The notes: generated by a model not told the origin, from the sequence alone. A DNA stretch of 64,000 nt from Pseudomonadota bacterium (GCA_027622715.1 JAQBYN010000012.1:21370-85369), one strand, 5' to 3'; shown: positions 34,850 to 45,378, counted from the first letter of the stretch. Numbers and translations: made by a program.

Positions 34850-35224
34850 ATGTCGGCGCGCCTGATACGCTTGACCCGCCGGGCCGATTTCGAACGGCTT
34901 ACCCGCAGAGGCAAGAAACAAGTCATGCCGGGCCTAGTGCTACAGTCGATAGAGCGTGAAGACGCACCAGCGCGGTCGGTCTGTCGCCTTGGGTTTACCG
35001 TTTCGAAGAAAGTCGGCGGTTCGGTCCAGCGAAATCGGGCAAAACGGCGGTTGCGTGCCGCGGCGGCGCTCGTCCTCAAAGACGCAAAGCCCGGTCTCGA
35101 TGTGGTCCTGGTTGGACGAAAAGCTACCTTGACCAGACCGTGGTCGCAGCTCATTGCAGATGTTCAAAGCGCTGGCGTTAAGCTCGGCGTGCTCGCACCA
35201 CAAACACTGCCGGTCAACCGATGA
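34850..35224 (+). CDS. rnpA: Ribonuclease P protein component
   Basis: RnpA is the small protein subunit of RNase P, which trims tRNA 5' ends. The 124-residue basic protein starts Met-Ser-Ala-Arg with L-T-R-R-A-D-F-E-R-L, and carries the family motif N-R-A-K-R-R-L-R after L-G-F-T-V-S-K-K-V-G. The frame is open for 33 codons before the ATG, but those overlap rpmH. The stop overlaps the yidD start (ATGA). Confidence 0.97.
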   Translation: MSARLIRLTRRADFERLTRRGKKQVMPGLVLQSIEREDAPARSVCRLGFTVSKKVGGSVQRNRAKRRLRAAAALVLKDAKPGLDVVLVGRKATLTRPWSQLIADVQSAGVKLGVLAPQTLPVNR

Positions 35225-35499
35225 GCAGCGTTGGTGGCCAAATGCGCGCAGCGCCTCGCCTCGTCCTTCGCGCCATCGTGCGCGCCTACCAGCTCTTTGT
35301 TTCGCCGATCCTTGGCGCCAATTGCCGGTTTGACCCAACCTGTTCGGCTTATGCCGACGAAGCAATCCAGCGTTTTGGGGCGGTTCGAGGATCTCTGCTC
35401 GCTATTAAGCGAATTTCTCGTTGTCATCCTTGGGGGGGATTCGGACACGACCCAGTTCCCGAACGCGCGCCCACACAACCGGTAGGGCACGATGCTTGA
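35221..35499 (+). CDS. yidD: Membrane protein insertion efficiency factor YidD
   Basis: A 92-residue protein with the YidD core: Y-Q-L-F-V-S-P-I-L-G-A-N-C-R-F, P-T-C-S-A-Y-A-D-E-A-I, and R-I-S-R-C-H-P-W-G-G-F-G-H-D-P-V. It assists YidC-dependent insertion of inner-membrane proteins. It overlaps rnpA by four bases and yidC by eight. Confidence 0.97.
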   Translation: MSSVGGQMRAAPRLVLRAIVRAYQLFVSPILGANCRFDPTCSAYADEAIQRFGAVRGSLLAIKRISRCHPWGGFGHDPVPERAPTQPVGHDA

Positions 35500-37237
35500 A
35501 CAGCGGAACCTGATTATTGCGATCGCGTTTTCGGTTGCGATCCTGGTCGGCTGGCAGTTTTTGCTTCCCAAACCTCCCGCGCCAGCGCCGGTCGCGCAAT
35601 CCGGCACGGCGGCACCCAGCCAGTCGGACCAAGTGCGCGTTCCAGGCGCACCAAGTACCTTGGCCCGAGAGAACCCAGGTGCGCCTGCTATCCGAGACCG
35701 CGGCGAGGTGGTCAAGGACGTTCCGCGCGTTCGGATCGAGTCGCCGCGTGTCTCAGGTTCGGTGTCGCTCCTCGGCGCGCGAATTGATGATCTTATCCTC
35801 AAGAGTTACCGCACCGACATCGACCTCGACAGTCCCCCAGTAACGTTCCTTTCTCCTCTCCAAACCACGAACCCCTACTATGCGCAGTTCGGTTGGACCA
35901 GCGCGGAAGAGGTGGCGCTCCCGGACGATTCCTCACTTTGGCAGTCGAGAGATACCGTTTTGTCTCCTGATCGCCCGATTACGATGGAGTGGGACAACGG
36001 CGCAGGTCTTCGGTTCTTCAGAACGATTTCGATCGATTCCGGCTACATGTTCACCCTTTCTGACCGCATCGAAAACTATGGGACCAACTCGGTCACCCTC
36101 GTTCCGTTTGGGGTCATTGTCCGCAAGGGTCGCCCAGAGACCGAAAACTTCTTCATCCTCCACGAAGGCGCGCTGGGCGTTTTCGATGAGGTTTTGGACC
36201 AAGAGGACTACGACGACATTATCGACGCCGACAACGGTCGAATCGAAAATACGCCGAAGATCGCTGGCGGCTGGATCGGCATCACGGACAAATACTGGCT
36301 GACTGCGTTGATCCCGGATCAAGCGAGCAAGGCGTCCTTTAGTTACAACCATTGGCCAGACAACGGTCGCGACAATTTTCAGGTGGATTTTCACCGGACC
36401 GAAGGACTGCAGATCAGTGGCGGCGGAACGGCGACAGTCTCGAATAGAGTATTTGCCGGCGCAAAGGTTGTCCGCTTACTAGACGGCTACAAAAATAACC
36501 TTGGAATTGCCGGATTCGATCGCGCCGTGGATTTCGGTCTGATGTTTTTTCTGACCAAGCCGATGTTCCTCTTGCTCCGCTTCCTAAGCGAGACGATTGG
36601 CAACTTCGGCATCGCCATCCTTCTCGTCACGGTGATGGTGAAACTCGTCTTCTTCCCGCTGGCCAACCGCTCGTATCGAGCGATGAGCAAGATGAAATTG
36701 CTCGCCCCTGAGATGACGAAGATTAAGGAACGATTCAAGGACGACCGTCAGCGCCAACAACAAGAGATGATGGCCCTCTACAAACGTGAAGGCGCCAATC
36801 CGGTCTCAGGCTGCTTGCCGATCTTCGTTCAAATCCCCGTCTTCTTCGCCTTGTACAAAGTTTTGTTCGTCACGATCGAGATGCGGCACACGCCCTTCTT
36901 TAGTTGGATCCAAGATCTATCGGCTGCGGATCCGCTGAACTTGTTCACTGGCTTTGGTTTAATTCCCGTTTCTCTACCTGAGATTATTCCGGTAATCGGC
37001 ATCTGGCCGATTCTGATGGGTCTTAGCATGTGGCTCCAACAGCGCCTCAATCCACAACCCATGGATAAAATGCAGGCGCGGATCTTCATGCTGCTGCCGA
37101 TTGTCTTCACGTTCATTCTCGCGCCATTCCCGGCGGGCCTGGTGATCTACTGGACTTGGAACAACATGCTGTCGATTGCGCAGCAATGGGTGATCATGCG
37201 ACGGGCGGGGATCAAGAACCCAGCGGCAGCTGAATAG
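35492..37237 (+). CDS. yidC: Membrane protein insertase YidC
   Basis: YidC (Oxa1 family) inserts and folds inner-membrane proteins, alone or with SecYEG. The 581 residues have the Gram-negative layout: an N-terminal span at about 7-24, a Pro/Ala-rich linker, a large periplasmic domain to about residue 340, then the five-span insertase core with N-P-V-S-G-C-L-P-I-F-V-Q-I-P-V and a basic C-terminal tail. The order rpmH-rnpA-yidD-yidC-engB is typical. Confidence 0.98.
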   Translation: MLEQRNLIIAIAFSVAILVGWQFLLPKPPAPAPVAQSGTAAPSQSDQVRVPGAPSTLARENPGAPAIRDRGEVVKDVPRVRIESPRVSGSVSLLGARIDDLILKSYRTDIDLDSPPVTFLSPLQTTNPYYAQFGWTSAEEVALPDDSSLWQSRDTVLSPDRPITMEWDNGAGLRFFRTISIDSGYMFTLSDRIENYGTNSVTLVPFGVIVRKGRPETENFFILHEGALGVFDEVLDQEDYDDIIDADNGRIENTPKIAGGWIGITDKYWLTALIPDQASKASFSYNHWPDNGRDNFQVDFHRTEGLQISGGGTATVSNRVFAGAKVVRLLDGYKNNLGIAGFDRAVDFGLMFFLTKPMFLLLRFLSETIGNFGIAILLVTVMVKLVFFPLANRSYRAMSKMKLLAPEMTKIKERFKDDRQRQQQEMMALYKREGANPVSGCLPIFVQIPVFFALYKVLFVTIEMRHTPFFSWIQDLSAADPLNLFTGFGLIPVSLPEIIPVIGIWPILMGLSMWLQQRLNPQPMDKMQARIFMLLPIVFTFILAPFPAGLVIYWTWNNMLSIAQQWVIMRRAGIKNPAAAE

Positions 37238-37253
37238 TTCTGCTGGAAATCTT

Positions 37254-37898
37254 GTGGTTGCCGGATCCGTCAAAGACCACGATATCGAGAAAGGGCGCCG
37301 GCTTTTTGCCCGCCCTTGCGATTTCTTAACCTCGGGCGTCGGCCCAGATTCCTTCCCGCTAGAAACGCTCCCCGAAATCGCTTTCTCCGGCCGGTCCAAC
37401 GCAGGCAAGTCAAGCCTGATTAACGCGCTAACCGGGCAACGCGGTCTGGCCCGCGCGTCCAACCAACCGGGCCGGACCCAGTCCATTAATTTCTTTGAAA
37501 TCAGTGGCGCATTGCGCCTTGTCGACCTCCCCGGATATGGCTTCGCGCAGGCGCCGAAAGCGACGGCCGCAGCTTGGAACCGACTGGTCCATGGATTCCT
37601 CCGCCGAAGAGCACGCGTCTGTCGCGTGATTCTATTGGTGGATGCCCGACGCGGCCTAATGGCGATCGATCGCGGCATGATGGCCGACCTGGAGGGTATG
37701 GCCGTTTCCTATCAGATCGTCCTGACGAAGATCGACACGCTGCCGAAGGCGAGAATCGGTGCACTGATCAGCGCGACAACCGAGGCAATTTCAGGCCAGG
37801 CTGCGTCATTCCCGCTGGTCTTGGCGACAAGTGCACGCAAGGCCAAGGGTATTGCCGAGCTGCGCGCATCTCTGGCTGAACTAGCCGATTTCCAATGA
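37254..37898 (+). CDS. engB: Ribosome biogenesis GTPase EngB/YihA
   Basis: EngB is an essential TrmE-Era-EngA-EngB GTPase in 50S subunit assembly. The 214 residues have G1 G-R-S-N-A-G-K-S-S, a G2 Thr in G-R-T-Q-S, G3 D-L-P-G-Y-G-F, G4 T-K-I-D and G5 T-S-A. The start is GTG with GGAA upstream; no nearby ATG fits. It follows yidC by 16 bases and precedes argB by 18. Confidence 0.96.
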   Translation: MVAGSVKDHDIEKGRRLFARPCDFLTSGVGPDSFPLETLPEIAFSGRSNAGKSSLINALTGQRGLARASNQPGRTQSINFFEISGALRLVDLPGYGFAQAPKATAAAWNRLVHGFLRRRARVCRVILLVDARRGLMAIDRGMMADLEGMAVSYQIVLTKIDTLPKARIGALISATTEAISGQAASFPLVLATSARKAKGIAELRASLAELADFQ

Positions 37899-37916
37899 TT
37901 CGGATATAAGCGCCGG

Positions 37917-38828
37917 ATGTCCAAGAGCGTCCACACTGACCCGGCCAAACTCGCAGAGATCGGCAAGACTCTGGCCGAGGCACTCCCTTATATGCGTGAG
38001 TTCAGCGGCCAAACATTTGTCGTGAAGTTCGGCGGGCACGCCATGGGTGACGACGAGCTGGCAATTTTGTTTGCCCAAGATATCGTCATGCTGCGCCAGG
38101 TCGGCATTCATCCGGTCGTGGTTCATGGCGGCGGCCCGCAAATTGGCGAAATGCTCGCACGCCTGAATATCGAGAGTTCGTTTGTTGACGGGTTGCGTGT
38201 GACCGACCGCAAGACTGTCGATGTTGTGGAAATGGTTCTCTCGGGGTCGATCAATAAGAAAATCGTTGACAGCATTCATCGTGCCGGCGGGACGGCAATC
38301 GGTCTATCGGGAAAAGACGGTCGACTTATTGAGGCGCAGAAACTTAGGCGGACGACGCGGGACCCGGACTCGAATATCGAGAATGTTCTGGACCTCGGAT
38401 TCGTGGGTGAGCCGGTGCGCATCAACACCAAGGCACTTGATGTATTGAAGGGATCAGACATCATACCGATCATCGCCCCGATCGGTGTGGGACCCCAGGG
38501 TGAGACCTACAATATCAATGCGGATACCGCGGCGGGTGCCATCGCCGGTGCTTTGGGCGCGTCCAAGTTGCTGATGCTCACGGATGTGGCCGGCGTGCTA
38601 GATCAGAACAACGAACTGATTCCGACGTTGGCGGAGGGCCAGGCACGGGACCTCTTGGACAGAGGAGTCATTACCGGCGGGATGATCCCAAAGGTGGAAA
38701 CCTGCTTGGATGCTGTCCGGCGTGGCGCAGACGCCGTCCACATTTTGGACGGGCGGATCAAACACGTCCTCCTGCTCGAGATTTTCACTGCCCACGGCGT
38801 CGGCACCATGATCCGGGCTGACGGTTAG
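37917..38828 (+). CDS. argB: Acetylglutamate kinase
   Basis: ArgB phosphorylates N-acetylglutamate, usually the arginine-feedback step. The 303-residue protein has K-F-G-G-H-A-M near the N terminus, [21 protein letters not shown] and L-M-L-T-D-V-A-G-V. The N-terminal extension (about residues 1-25) could form the helix that links dimers into the arginine-sensitive hexamer. argB behind engB is a common alphaproteobacterial arrangement. Confidence 0.97.
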   Translation: MSKSVHTDPAKLAEIGKTLAEALPYMREFSGQTFVVKFGGHAMGDDELAILFAQDIVMLRQVGIHPVVVHGGGPQIGEMLARLNIESSFVDGLRVTDRKTVDVVEMVLSGSINKKIVDSIHRAGGTAIGLSGKDGRLIEAQKLRRTTRDPDSNIENVLDLGFVGEPVRINTKALDVLKGSDIIPIIAPIGVGPQGETYNINADTAAGAIAGALGASKLLMLTDVAGVLDQNNELIPTLAEGQARDLLDRGVITGGMIPKVETCLDAVRRGADAVHILDGRIKHVLLLEIFTAHGVGTMIRADG

Positions 38829-38854
38829 AAAGACCGGACCTTTGGTCATCGTGA

Positions 38855-40132
38855 TCAGCCTGCTTCAGAATCCTCGGCGCCAGCAAAGTGGGCAAGGAAC
38901 CAAGACATTTCTTCGTCGGTCATGGGGTAATCGGTACCGCCTCGCGGGTTCAGAACATCGCTACCTTTGAGATGACACAGGGTTCTTTGAAGCCCGACGG
39001 CCGTCCTCATCGCCAAATGGGCCTTCCAACAGAGTGCGGCCAGTGGGCGACCTGATCGCGCCCTAAAAATTGCGCGCACGACCGCCTCAGGCACGTCCGA
39101 TTTGAGCGCCAAGGCATGTTCGACGAAGACCCGTTCGCCGGCCTGGGCCGCGGACAGAACGACCGCGTCGTCCAGCTTTTCCGCGCTAAAGGCACTCCGA
39201 GCCCGTGACCGAGATGCCGCGTCATTCTCGTCGGATGAACCATCATCCTCCTTCAACCGTTCCCGAACACGCTGGCGTACGTATCGTTCCGTATCCGCAT
39301 CAAGGTCGGAGCGCGCCGCGAGTTCGTCGAGAAGCGCAGCGGCGACGAAACCGGCGATCCGCCTCACCGCCGTGGAAGAAAGAGTCGGCCGACGGACCAG
39401 AGGTTTATGCCAAAGAATGTGATCGGGCGCCTCATCAATGATGCTGTCCAACGTGTCTTCCCGAACTTGAGCACCATGATTCGCGAGAAGCGACGCAATG
39501 GCCTCTTCGTTTCCTGCGGCAACGATCGCGTCGCAGACAGCGGGGCTAAGTCTCTCTCGCCGCGACACACAGGCCAATATCTCTGGCTGACTGGTGCCCG
39601 CGACAACCTCTAACAGGTCGTCGTCAGTGAGTAGGACGGAGTATTGGAGAACCGGTGCGCTCACAACGATTTCAACGTCCCGCGCGAGCCGGGCCACAAT
39701 ATCGCGTGGCACGTGGGCCGCGCCCTTTATCTCTTCAGCGATGATCTGCCTGACTTTCGGCAGCTGATCTTGGGCCAGTTTGCTCAGAATCTCGATCGTC
39801 AGATCCTGTAGACGGTTGGCCTCGCTTGAGCTCAAATTGGGGATTAGGCGCCCAATCTTGCGTGCAAGGACTATTCTGACTTCATCGTCTGAATCTGAGG
39901 CGAGGAGTTGTTCCGCCTGTCGCGGTGCGGCAGGATTCTCGGCAACCGCCCGGCGAACAGCAGCCATCGGATCGGCTGCAAGAAAATAGAGAATCTCTGG
40001 ACGCGCGTCCTGCCTGCTTGCGAGGTCTTGACGCACGCCCGCATCTGGATGGCGGGCCACGCCTTTCTCCTGGTCGTACGATATTGCCGGTTTTTCTTTC
40101 CCTTCGGTCCACCCGAAGAGGCGATCTAGCAT
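38855..40132 (-). CDS. DUF2336 protein with HEAT-like repeats
   Basis: A 425-residue soluble helical protein of the DUF2336 type, found mainly in alphaproteobacteria. Short repeated helix pairs are visible (V-R-Q-D-L-A, V-R-R-A-V-A-E-N-P, V-R-I-V-L-A-R-K, V-R-Q-I-I-A-E-E-I), resembling HEAT repeats. A charged linker (D-D-G-S-S-D-E-N-D) precedes a C-terminal helical part. The ATG lies inside the last codons of the upstream GGDEF gene (seven-base overlap), so the two are translated together. Biochemical function is unknown. Confidence 0.8.
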   Translation of the reverse strand: MLDRLFGWTEGKEKPAISYDQEKGVARHPDAGVRQDLASRQDARPEILYFLAADPMAAVRRAVAENPAAPRQAEQLLASDSDDEVRIVLARKIGRLIPNLSSSEANRLQDLTIEILSKLAQDQLPKVRQIIAEEIKGAAHVPRDIVARLARDVEIVVSAPVLQYSVLLTDDDLLEVVAGTSQPEILACVSRRERLSPAVCDAIVAAGNEEAIASLLANHGAQVREDTLDSIIDEAPDHILWHKPLVRRPTLSSTAVRRIAGFVAAALLDELAARSDLDADTERYVRQRVRERLKEDDGSSDENDAASRSRARSAFSAEKLDDAVVLSAAQAGERVFVEHALALKSDVPEAVVRAIFRARSGRPLAALCWKAHLAMRTAVGLQRTLCHLKGSDVLNPRGGTDYPMTDEEMSWFLAHFAGAEDSEAG

Positions 40133-41841
40133 GCGCTGCTCTCGGCCTCGTCTATTTCAGGAAATGGAGATACGGCAAAACGGCCTTTGCCGGATCGCTT
40201 TGCTCTATACATCGCCTCGTCAGCCCTGGTGACGAGTGCCTCGAGCGGCTCAGCGCTGCTGGGATCGGTGACCGCTACCCCGATCGACATGCCCAAAGAA
40301 TGATCCGCATCGCCGGAGAACTGCTTGAGCGTCCGCGCCTCTACCAAGAGCGAGTCGGCCTTTGCCGATGCACCGATTTCATCGGTATCCTCCAACCACA
40401 TCGCAAACTCATCACCACCGAGTCGGGCGACGATGTCGCCAACCCGGCTGGTTGCCGTCAACAACTGCGCAACGAAAACCAGCGCGTCGTCGCCCCGCTT
40501 ATGTCCATGGACATCGTTTACGTGTTTGAAGTTGTCGAGATCAATAAATAGCAACGATGCTTTTCGGGTGGACCGCCTTAACGCCCGCAGTCTCAGGCCA
40601 ACCTCTTCTGTGAACGCGCGGCGGTTAAAAAGCTGAGTCAGCTCATCCGTCCGCGAGAGCTCCTCAAGGAGCTCGCCGTTTTCGATCTGCGCGAATGCAA
40701 TACCCAAGTGGTTTGCCACGCCGGCAACCAAAGTTCGGTCGGTCTCGTCCCAATAGATATCTTCATCCCTTGCGACGCAAATAGCCCCGTTAATGCGGTC
40801 GCGGTAGAGCGCCACGTTGACCAGTACGTGAAGCGTCGATTCTTCTGTCTTGACGAAGAGTTCCTCGTCGCCTTGCTTCATCTGTAGGCGCACCGCCTCG
40901 ACGACCGGGCGGGGCGGGGGACCGTCCGGGCCTGCAAACTGAACGGCGCCCGTGAACGCTCCGTCTTTTTTCACTCGCACGATCCAACAATACCGGGCGC
41001 CCAAGACGCTGGCCGTAGAACGCGCGGCGGCGCCAAGCATATGCTGCGGCTCCACTTCATTGCGCATCGCGTCAACGACGTCACCGATTAGCTGGTGGCG
41101 GAGTTCTGCGGCCTCAAGTGCTCGCTGTTGTTCTTTCTCCGCGGTTATGTCCTTGCACACGCCACGATTGCCGACCCATCGCCGGTCCTTGTCGAAAACC
41201 GGACGAGACGAAATAACCACACAAGCCGGTCGGCTGGCCGAGTCCTTCAGCCACAATTCGGAATCCTCGACCGGTTCTTGCCCAGTGAATGGGCGCGTAC
41301 TGTCCGCCGACGACTCAGCGATCAGAAGTTTTGCGACGTCGGCGCCGACCAAATCGCCCGCCAAATATCCTAGAGCGCCACGCGATGAAACGTATGAAAA
41401 GGTGCCGTCAGGTTTCGTTTCCCATGCGAAATCGGAAGAACACTCGACGAGATCCCGAAACATCTGGCGCGACGAAACGAGGGCCCCCACGAGGCTTTTT
41501 TCAAGCGCCGCTTTCCTGCCCAGCCCAACGACATAGGAAGTGATGCCGGGCGCAGATTGCACGGGGATTAGTAGAAATTCGATGGCTTCATCGGCATTTC
41601 GAAGCGAGGTCAGGAGAGAACAGGTTTTGACGGAGCCATCGCGCGCCGACTCCCTGGCAAGATCGCGAACTTGCGTGTTTGACCCACGATTGAGACTTTC
41701 GGCGGCCGCGCCACCGGCGGCGTTGGCCGCTAAAACTTGACCGTCCGCCGATAGGAGCACTGCCGGGCCGGGAAAAGTGCCGATGATCGACTTGATGTCG
41801 ATCCCTTGCGCGGACGGCAGAATCTCGTTGTCTTGGCTCAT
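40126..41841 (-). CDS. PAS-GAF-type GGDEF diguanylate cyclase
   Basis: A 571-residue soluble signalling protein. Two PAS-like regions occupy about residues 10-110 and 130-240 (second starting near F-R-D-L-V-E-C-S-S-D-F-A-W-E-T). A GAF-like region spans about 255-400, then a GGDEF domain with the active-site G-G-D-E-F and D-L-D-N-F-K-H-V-N-D. An R-x-x-D product-inhibition site is not obvious. No EAL domain follows. The chosen ATG is Met-Ser-Gln-Asp; a TTG 45 bases upstream with GGTGGGG is an alternative. It should make cyclic di-GMP in response to a cytosolic cue. Confidence 0.9.
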   Translation of the reverse strand: MSQDNEILPSAQGIDIKSIIGTFPGPAVLLSADGQVLAANAAGGAAAESLNRGSNTQVRDLARESARDGSVKTCSLLTSLRNADEAIEFLLIPVQSAPGITSYVVGLGRKAALEKSLVGALVSSRQMFRDLVECSSDFAWETKPDGTFSYVSSRGALGYLAGDLVGADVAKLLIAESSADSTRPFTGQEPVEDSELWLKDSASRPACVVISSRPVFDKDRRWVGNRGVCKDITAEKEQQRALEAAELRHQLIGDVVDAMRNEVEPQHMLGAAARSTASVLGARYCWIVRVKKDGAFTGAVQFAGPDGPPPRPVVEAVRLQMKQGDEELFVKTEESTLHVLVNVALYRDRINGAICVARDEDIYWDETDRTLVAGVANHLGIAFAQIENGELLEELSRTDELTQLFNRRAFTEEVGLRLRALRRSTRKASLLFIDLDNFKHVNDVHGHKRGDDALVFVAQLLTATSRVGDIVARLGGDEFAMWLEDTDEIGASAKADSLLVEARTLKQFSGDADHSLGMSIGVAVTDPSSAEPLEALVTRADEAMYRAKRSGKGRFAVSPFPEIDEAESSAC

Positions 41842-41916
41842 GCTGTGTCGCACGTTGCCCCGAATCGCCAAGCCCGGCAAGATCAAACCCCACCGGGTCT
41901 TTGCAGCGACGCTCTG

Positions 41917-42570
41917 ATGAAACCGTCTATTTTGGACGCATGGCTTTTCGACCTCGACAACACGTTGTATCCAGCGGAATCTGGCCTATTCGAACAAATT
42001 CGCGCGCGAATTGGGTCGTATCTTGTACGCAACTGTGGGGTGAACGCTGCCGATATGGCCGCAACCCAGCAGAATTACCGTGAGCGGTTCGGATCGACAC
42101 TGGCCGGCCTCATGGCTGAAAACCGCGTGGAGCCAGAGCATTTCCTGTCGTTCGTCCATGATGTGAATTATGAAGCGATTAAGCCCAGCCCTCGGCTCGC
42201 CCATGCCCTCGCTGGTTTGTCTGGTCGTCTATTCATTTTCACGAATGGGTCGCGCGACCACGCCTGTCGGGTCACCGACCGCTTGGGTATTTCGGGTGTT
42301 TTTGAAGACATCTTCGACATCGCCCGCGCGGGCTACGTTCCGAAGCCGATGCCGGACCCATACCGAGATATCGTGCGGGATTTGAATCTAACCCCGCGGA
42401 ATACTGCCTTTGTCGAAGATATCGAGCGTAACCTGGCACCCGCTAAGGCGCTGGGGATGACCACGGTTCTTGTGTCAGACAGCGCAGAGAATTCAGCTTC
42501 TGCCGCGGCAGACTACATCGTGTCGGATCTCTCTGGATGGCTTGTGGACTTTGGAACTCGGTCAAGTTGA
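41917..42570 (+). CDS. HAD-type pyrimidine 5'-nucleotidase (SDT1-like)
   Basis: A 217-residue HAD phosphatase. Motif I is F-D-L-D-N-T-L-Y-P near residue 11, motif II T-N-G-S, motif III K in Y-V-P-K-P, and motif [10 protein letters not shown]. The D-N-T-L-Y-P form and overall length fit the yeast SDT1/PHM8 pyrimidine nucleotidase group. The frame is open for 37 codons upstream, but the ATG at 41917 fits the family. It is divergent from the GGDEF gene. The dapD promoter overlaps its stop. Confidence 0.85.
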   Translation: MKPSILDAWLFDLDNTLYPAESGLFEQIRARIGSYLVRNCGVNAADMAATQQNYRERFGSTLAGLMAENRVEPEHFLSFVHDVNYEAIKPSPRLAHALAGLSGRLFIFTNGSRDHACRVTDRLGISGVFEDIFDIARAGYVPKPMPDPYRDIVRDLNLTPRNTAFVEDIERNLAPAKALGMTTVLVSDSAENSASAAADYIVSDLSGWLVDFGTRSS

Positions 42571-42594
42571 CACTACTTGCCACCCCGCTATTTT
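42567..42594 (+). promoter_or_regulatory. Possible sigma70 promoter for dapD-dapE
   Basis: TTGACA (42567-42572), a 16-base spacer and TATTTT (42589-42594) lie 28 bases before the dapD ATG. The -35 overlaps the last codon of the preceding nucleotidase gene. The initiation point near 42601 leaves room for the AGGA ribosome site. Confidence 0.6.
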
Positions 42595-42622
42595 CGCCGC
42601 GCCACTTAGACAGGACCTAGCC

Positions 42623-43465
42623 ATGACCCAGTCGCTCGAACAAACCATCAACGAGGCATGGGAAGCACGAGAAACCATTAGCCCCTCCACCAAAGGCGCC
42701 GTGCGCGATGCTGTTGATCGCGCGCTGGACGGCCTTGGTCGGGGAGAAATGCGGGTGGCCCAAAAAGACGCCGGATCGTGGCACGTGAATCAGTGGCTGA
42801 AGAAGGCCGTCCTATTGTCATTTCGACTGAACGACATGGAGCCTATCCAAGGCGGCCCCGGCCGTAACAGCACCTGGTTCGACAAGGTGCCATCAAAGTT
42901 TGACGGCTGGGATGGGCAACATTTTGCGGCAGCGGGGTTCCGCGCGGTACCAAATTGCATCGTGCGTCGGTCGGCCTACATCGGCAAAGGCGTCGTCCTC
43001 ATGCCGTCCTTCGTAAACTTGGGCGCTTATGTCGATGATGGCACCATGGTCGACACCTGGGCCACGATTGGTAGTTGCGCTCAAATTGGTAAGAACTGCC
43101 ACATTTCTGGCGGTGCCGGTATCGGCGGCGTGTTAGAGCCGCTGCAAGCCAATCCGGTGATTATCGAGGACAACTGTTTTATCGGCGCCCGATCCGAGGT
43201 TGCGGAAGGCGTGGTCATCGAAGAAGGCGCGGTGCTCTCGATGGGAGTCTACATTGGCGCCAGCACGAAGATCGTCGACCGCGCGACCGGCGAAATTATT
43301 CGAGGCCGCGTCCCAGCCTATTCCGTCGTTGTTCCGGGAGCGCTTCCGGGAAAACCGCTCCCCTCGGGTGAAGCATCGCCGTCGCTCTATTGCGCGGTGA
43401 TCGTTAAGCGCGTTGATGAACAAACCCGGTCGAAGACCTCGGTCAACGAACTTCTGCGCGACTAA
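42623..43465 (+). CDS. dapD: Tetrahydrodipicolinate N-succinyltransferase
   Basis: DapD succinylates tetrahydrodipicolinate in the succinylase branch of lysine and meso-DAP synthesis. The 280-residue protein has N-terminal helices followed by a left-handed beta-helix of hexapeptide repeats ([38 protein letters not shown]). The ATG has AGGA seven bases upstream; the frame is open further upstream without family match. dapE follows after 15 bases. Confidence 0.97.
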   Translation: MTQSLEQTINEAWEARETISPSTKGAVRDAVDRALDGLGRGEMRVAQKDAGSWHVNQWLKKAVLLSFRLNDMEPIQGGPGRNSTWFDKVPSKFDGWDGQHFAAAGFRAVPNCIVRRSAYIGKGVVLMPSFVNLGAYVDDGTMVDTWATIGSCAQIGKNCHISGGAGIGGVLEPLQANPVIIEDNCFIGARSEVAEGVVIEEGAVLSMGVYIGASTKIVDRATGEIIRGRVPAYSVVVPGALPGKPLPSGEASPSLYCAVIVKRVDEQTRSKTSVNELLRD

Positions 43466-43480
43466 CGGTTGGTTTCTCTG

Positions 43481-44635
43481 ATGGGATCGTCGATCGACGC
43501 CATCGAACTCGCGCAGGCGATGATTCGTTGCAATAGCGTGACACCCGCCGACGGGGGCACGCTTGATGTGCTTCAAGACCATCTCGATACGCTCGGTTTC
43601 ACCTGTCACCGCATGACATTCGGTGGCGCCGGCACGGACGATGTCCAGAACCTTTACGCCCGACTTGGGACAACGCAACCCAATCTCTGCTTTGCCGGGC
43701 ACACCGATGTTGTGCCGGTCGGAAACGGCGCCGCATGGTCCGTTGATCCGTTTGCCGCAAAGATCGAGAACGGCAAACTCTTTGGCCGCGGCGCATCCGA
43801 CATGAAAAGCGCAATCGCCGCGTTCGTAGCCGCCTGCTCGCGGCATCTCGCCGCCAACGGTGTGCCGAGCGGCTCGATTAGTTTGTTGATTACCGGTGAC
43901 GAAGAGGGTCCGGCGATCAACGGAACGAAGAAAGTCTTGGAGTGGATGAAAGCCCGGGGCGAAATCATTGACGCCTGTATTGTGGGCGAACCAACAAACC
44001 CCGACCGACTTGGGGAAATGATCAAGATCGGCCGTCGCGGGTCCTTGACGGCTGATCTGACGGTCCGCGGCACGCAGGGTCACGTCGCCTATCCGCACCT
44101 GGCCGACAATCCGGTCGCAAGGATTGTCGCAATGCTGTCGGCGCTGGCGTCCGAACCGCTGGACAGCGGCACCGACCATTTTCAACCCTCCAATCTTGAA
44201 GTCACGACAATCGATGTCGGCAATCCTGCGAGCAACGTGATCCCAAGCGAGGCGCGCGCGCGTTTCAATATTCGATTCAACGACCTTCACACCGCAAACT
44301 CGCTGCAACGTTGGATTACTGAGAATCTGGATTCGGTCGGCGGCGCTTACGACCTGGCCGTCCAGGTCACCGGCGAGGCCTTCCTAACGCCGCCTGGGCC
44401 GCTGAGCGATATCATCGCGGGTGCAGTCAAAGATCGGCTCGGCATTGACCCCGAGCTGTCGACCACCGGGGGAACATCGGATGCGCGTTTTATCAAGGAC
44501 GTTGCGCCGGTTGCAGAGTTTGGCTTGATCGGCAGCACGATGCATAAGATTGATGAGCACGTCGCCGTCGCCGACGTCGAGGCATTGAGCGATATCTATG
44601 AAGATGTCATTCGCCGCTTTTTCACGAAGAATTAG
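43481..44635 (+). CDS. dapE: Succinyl-diaminopimelate desuccinylase
   Basis: DapE is an M20 metallohydrolase acting two steps after DapD to give LL-diaminopimelate. Metal and catalytic motifs are [20 protein letters not shown] and [16 protein letters not shown] near the C terminus is DapE-specific. The chosen ATG gives 384 residues; a TTG 12 bases upstream is in frame. Its stop overlaps the truA stop in TTAG (44632-44635). Confidence 0.95.
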   Translation: MGSSIDAIELAQAMIRCNSVTPADGGTLDVLQDHLDTLGFTCHRMTFGGAGTDDVQNLYARLGTTQPNLCFAGHTDVVPVGNGAAWSVDPFAAKIENGKLFGRGASDMKSAIAAFVAACSRHLAANGVPSGSISLLITGDEEGPAINGTKKVLEWMKARGEIIDACIVGEPTNPDRLGEMIKIGRRGSLTADLTVRGTQGHVAYPHLADNPVARIVAMLSALASEPLDSGTDHFQPSNLEVTTIDVGNPASNVIPSEARARFNIRFNDLHTANSLQRWITENLDSVGGAYDLAVQVTGEAFLTPPGPLSDIIAGAVKDRLGIDPELSTTGGTSDARFIKDVAPVAEFGLIGSTMHKIDEHVAVADVEALSDIYEDVIRRFFTKN

Positions 44636-45378
44636 TCGCTGACGTAGCGGACTGACCGTAGGTAAAGGCCGTCAGCGGGCGCTGTTGGCCCAGCGGCTGA
44701 CCGATCGCGGCGTTCTAGTGCACGGGCCACGTCATCGACCGCCCAGTGCCCCTCGCCAACAAGTTTGATTGATCCCACTATGACCCGCACTTGGCTTCGT
44801 AAAAAAGAACGGGCGCAGGCAGTTATGGTTATGAGGTCGTCAGTCCGTTCTACCGCAAGCCGGTCCAGCGTGCGCACGGGCGACTTTGCCTGACAGTCTC
44901 CGGCCCGGAACGAGGTGAAGTCATGCTGACCGACAAGGCCTTGCGCAGCCCGGTGCATGGCCTTGTCGTCGAGCACGACCGGCACATGCCAGACGTGCGC
45001 CCGATCGAGCGCAGCTGGCGCGCGGCGGGCCAGAATGAGGTATTGGTAGACCCTTCCCTTGGCCGAAAATCGGGCATGGAACGTGTCATCTACTGGCTCG
45101 ACCAAAAGAACCGCGATGGGTTGGGGCTTGAGATGATAATTCAGCCCGTCTCGAACCGTGTCCCATCGGAGGCTCTTGGACATGTCGAAGTGGGCGACCT
45201 GACCGGTGGCATGGACGCCAGCATCTGTGCGCCCCGCACCGAACACCGTGACGGCCTCACCGGACAACGCGAGGACGGCCCGTTCGAGCGCCGCTTGAAC
45301 TGAATCGCCCCTTTTTTGGCGCTGCCAACCAACGAATGGCCGACCATCATATTCGAGCGTCAACTTGTAGCGCGACAT
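44632..45378 (-). CDS. truA: tRNA pseudouridine(38-40) synthase
   Basis: TruA converts U38-U40 of the anticodon stem to pseudouridine. The 248 residues carry the catalytic Asp in G-R-T-D-A-G-V-H-A, plus [12 protein letters not shown] at the start and Y-Q-Y-L-I. Its ATG overlaps the fmt stop by one base (TAATG). It is the last gene of def-fmt-truA, a widespread order. Confidence 0.97.
   Translation of the reverse strand: MSRYKLTLEYDGRPFVGWQRQKRGDSVQAALERAVLALSGEAVTVFGAGRTDAGVHATGQVAHFDMSKSLRWDTVRDGLNYHLKPQPIAVLLVEPVDDTFHARFSAKGRVYQYLILARRAPAALDRAHVWHVPVVLDDKAMHRAAQGLVGQHDFTSFRAGDCQAKSPVRTLDRLAVERTDDLITITACARSFLRSQVRVIVGSIKLVGEGHWAVDDVARALERRDRSAAGPTAPADGLYLRSVRYVSD

Noticed and set aside
43133..44308. 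A 391-codon open frame on the minus strand opposite dapD and dapE
   Set aside because: It mirrors two clearly identified genes, its translation is rich in Arg, His and Asp without any fold signature, and long antisense frames are expected in high-GC coding DNA.
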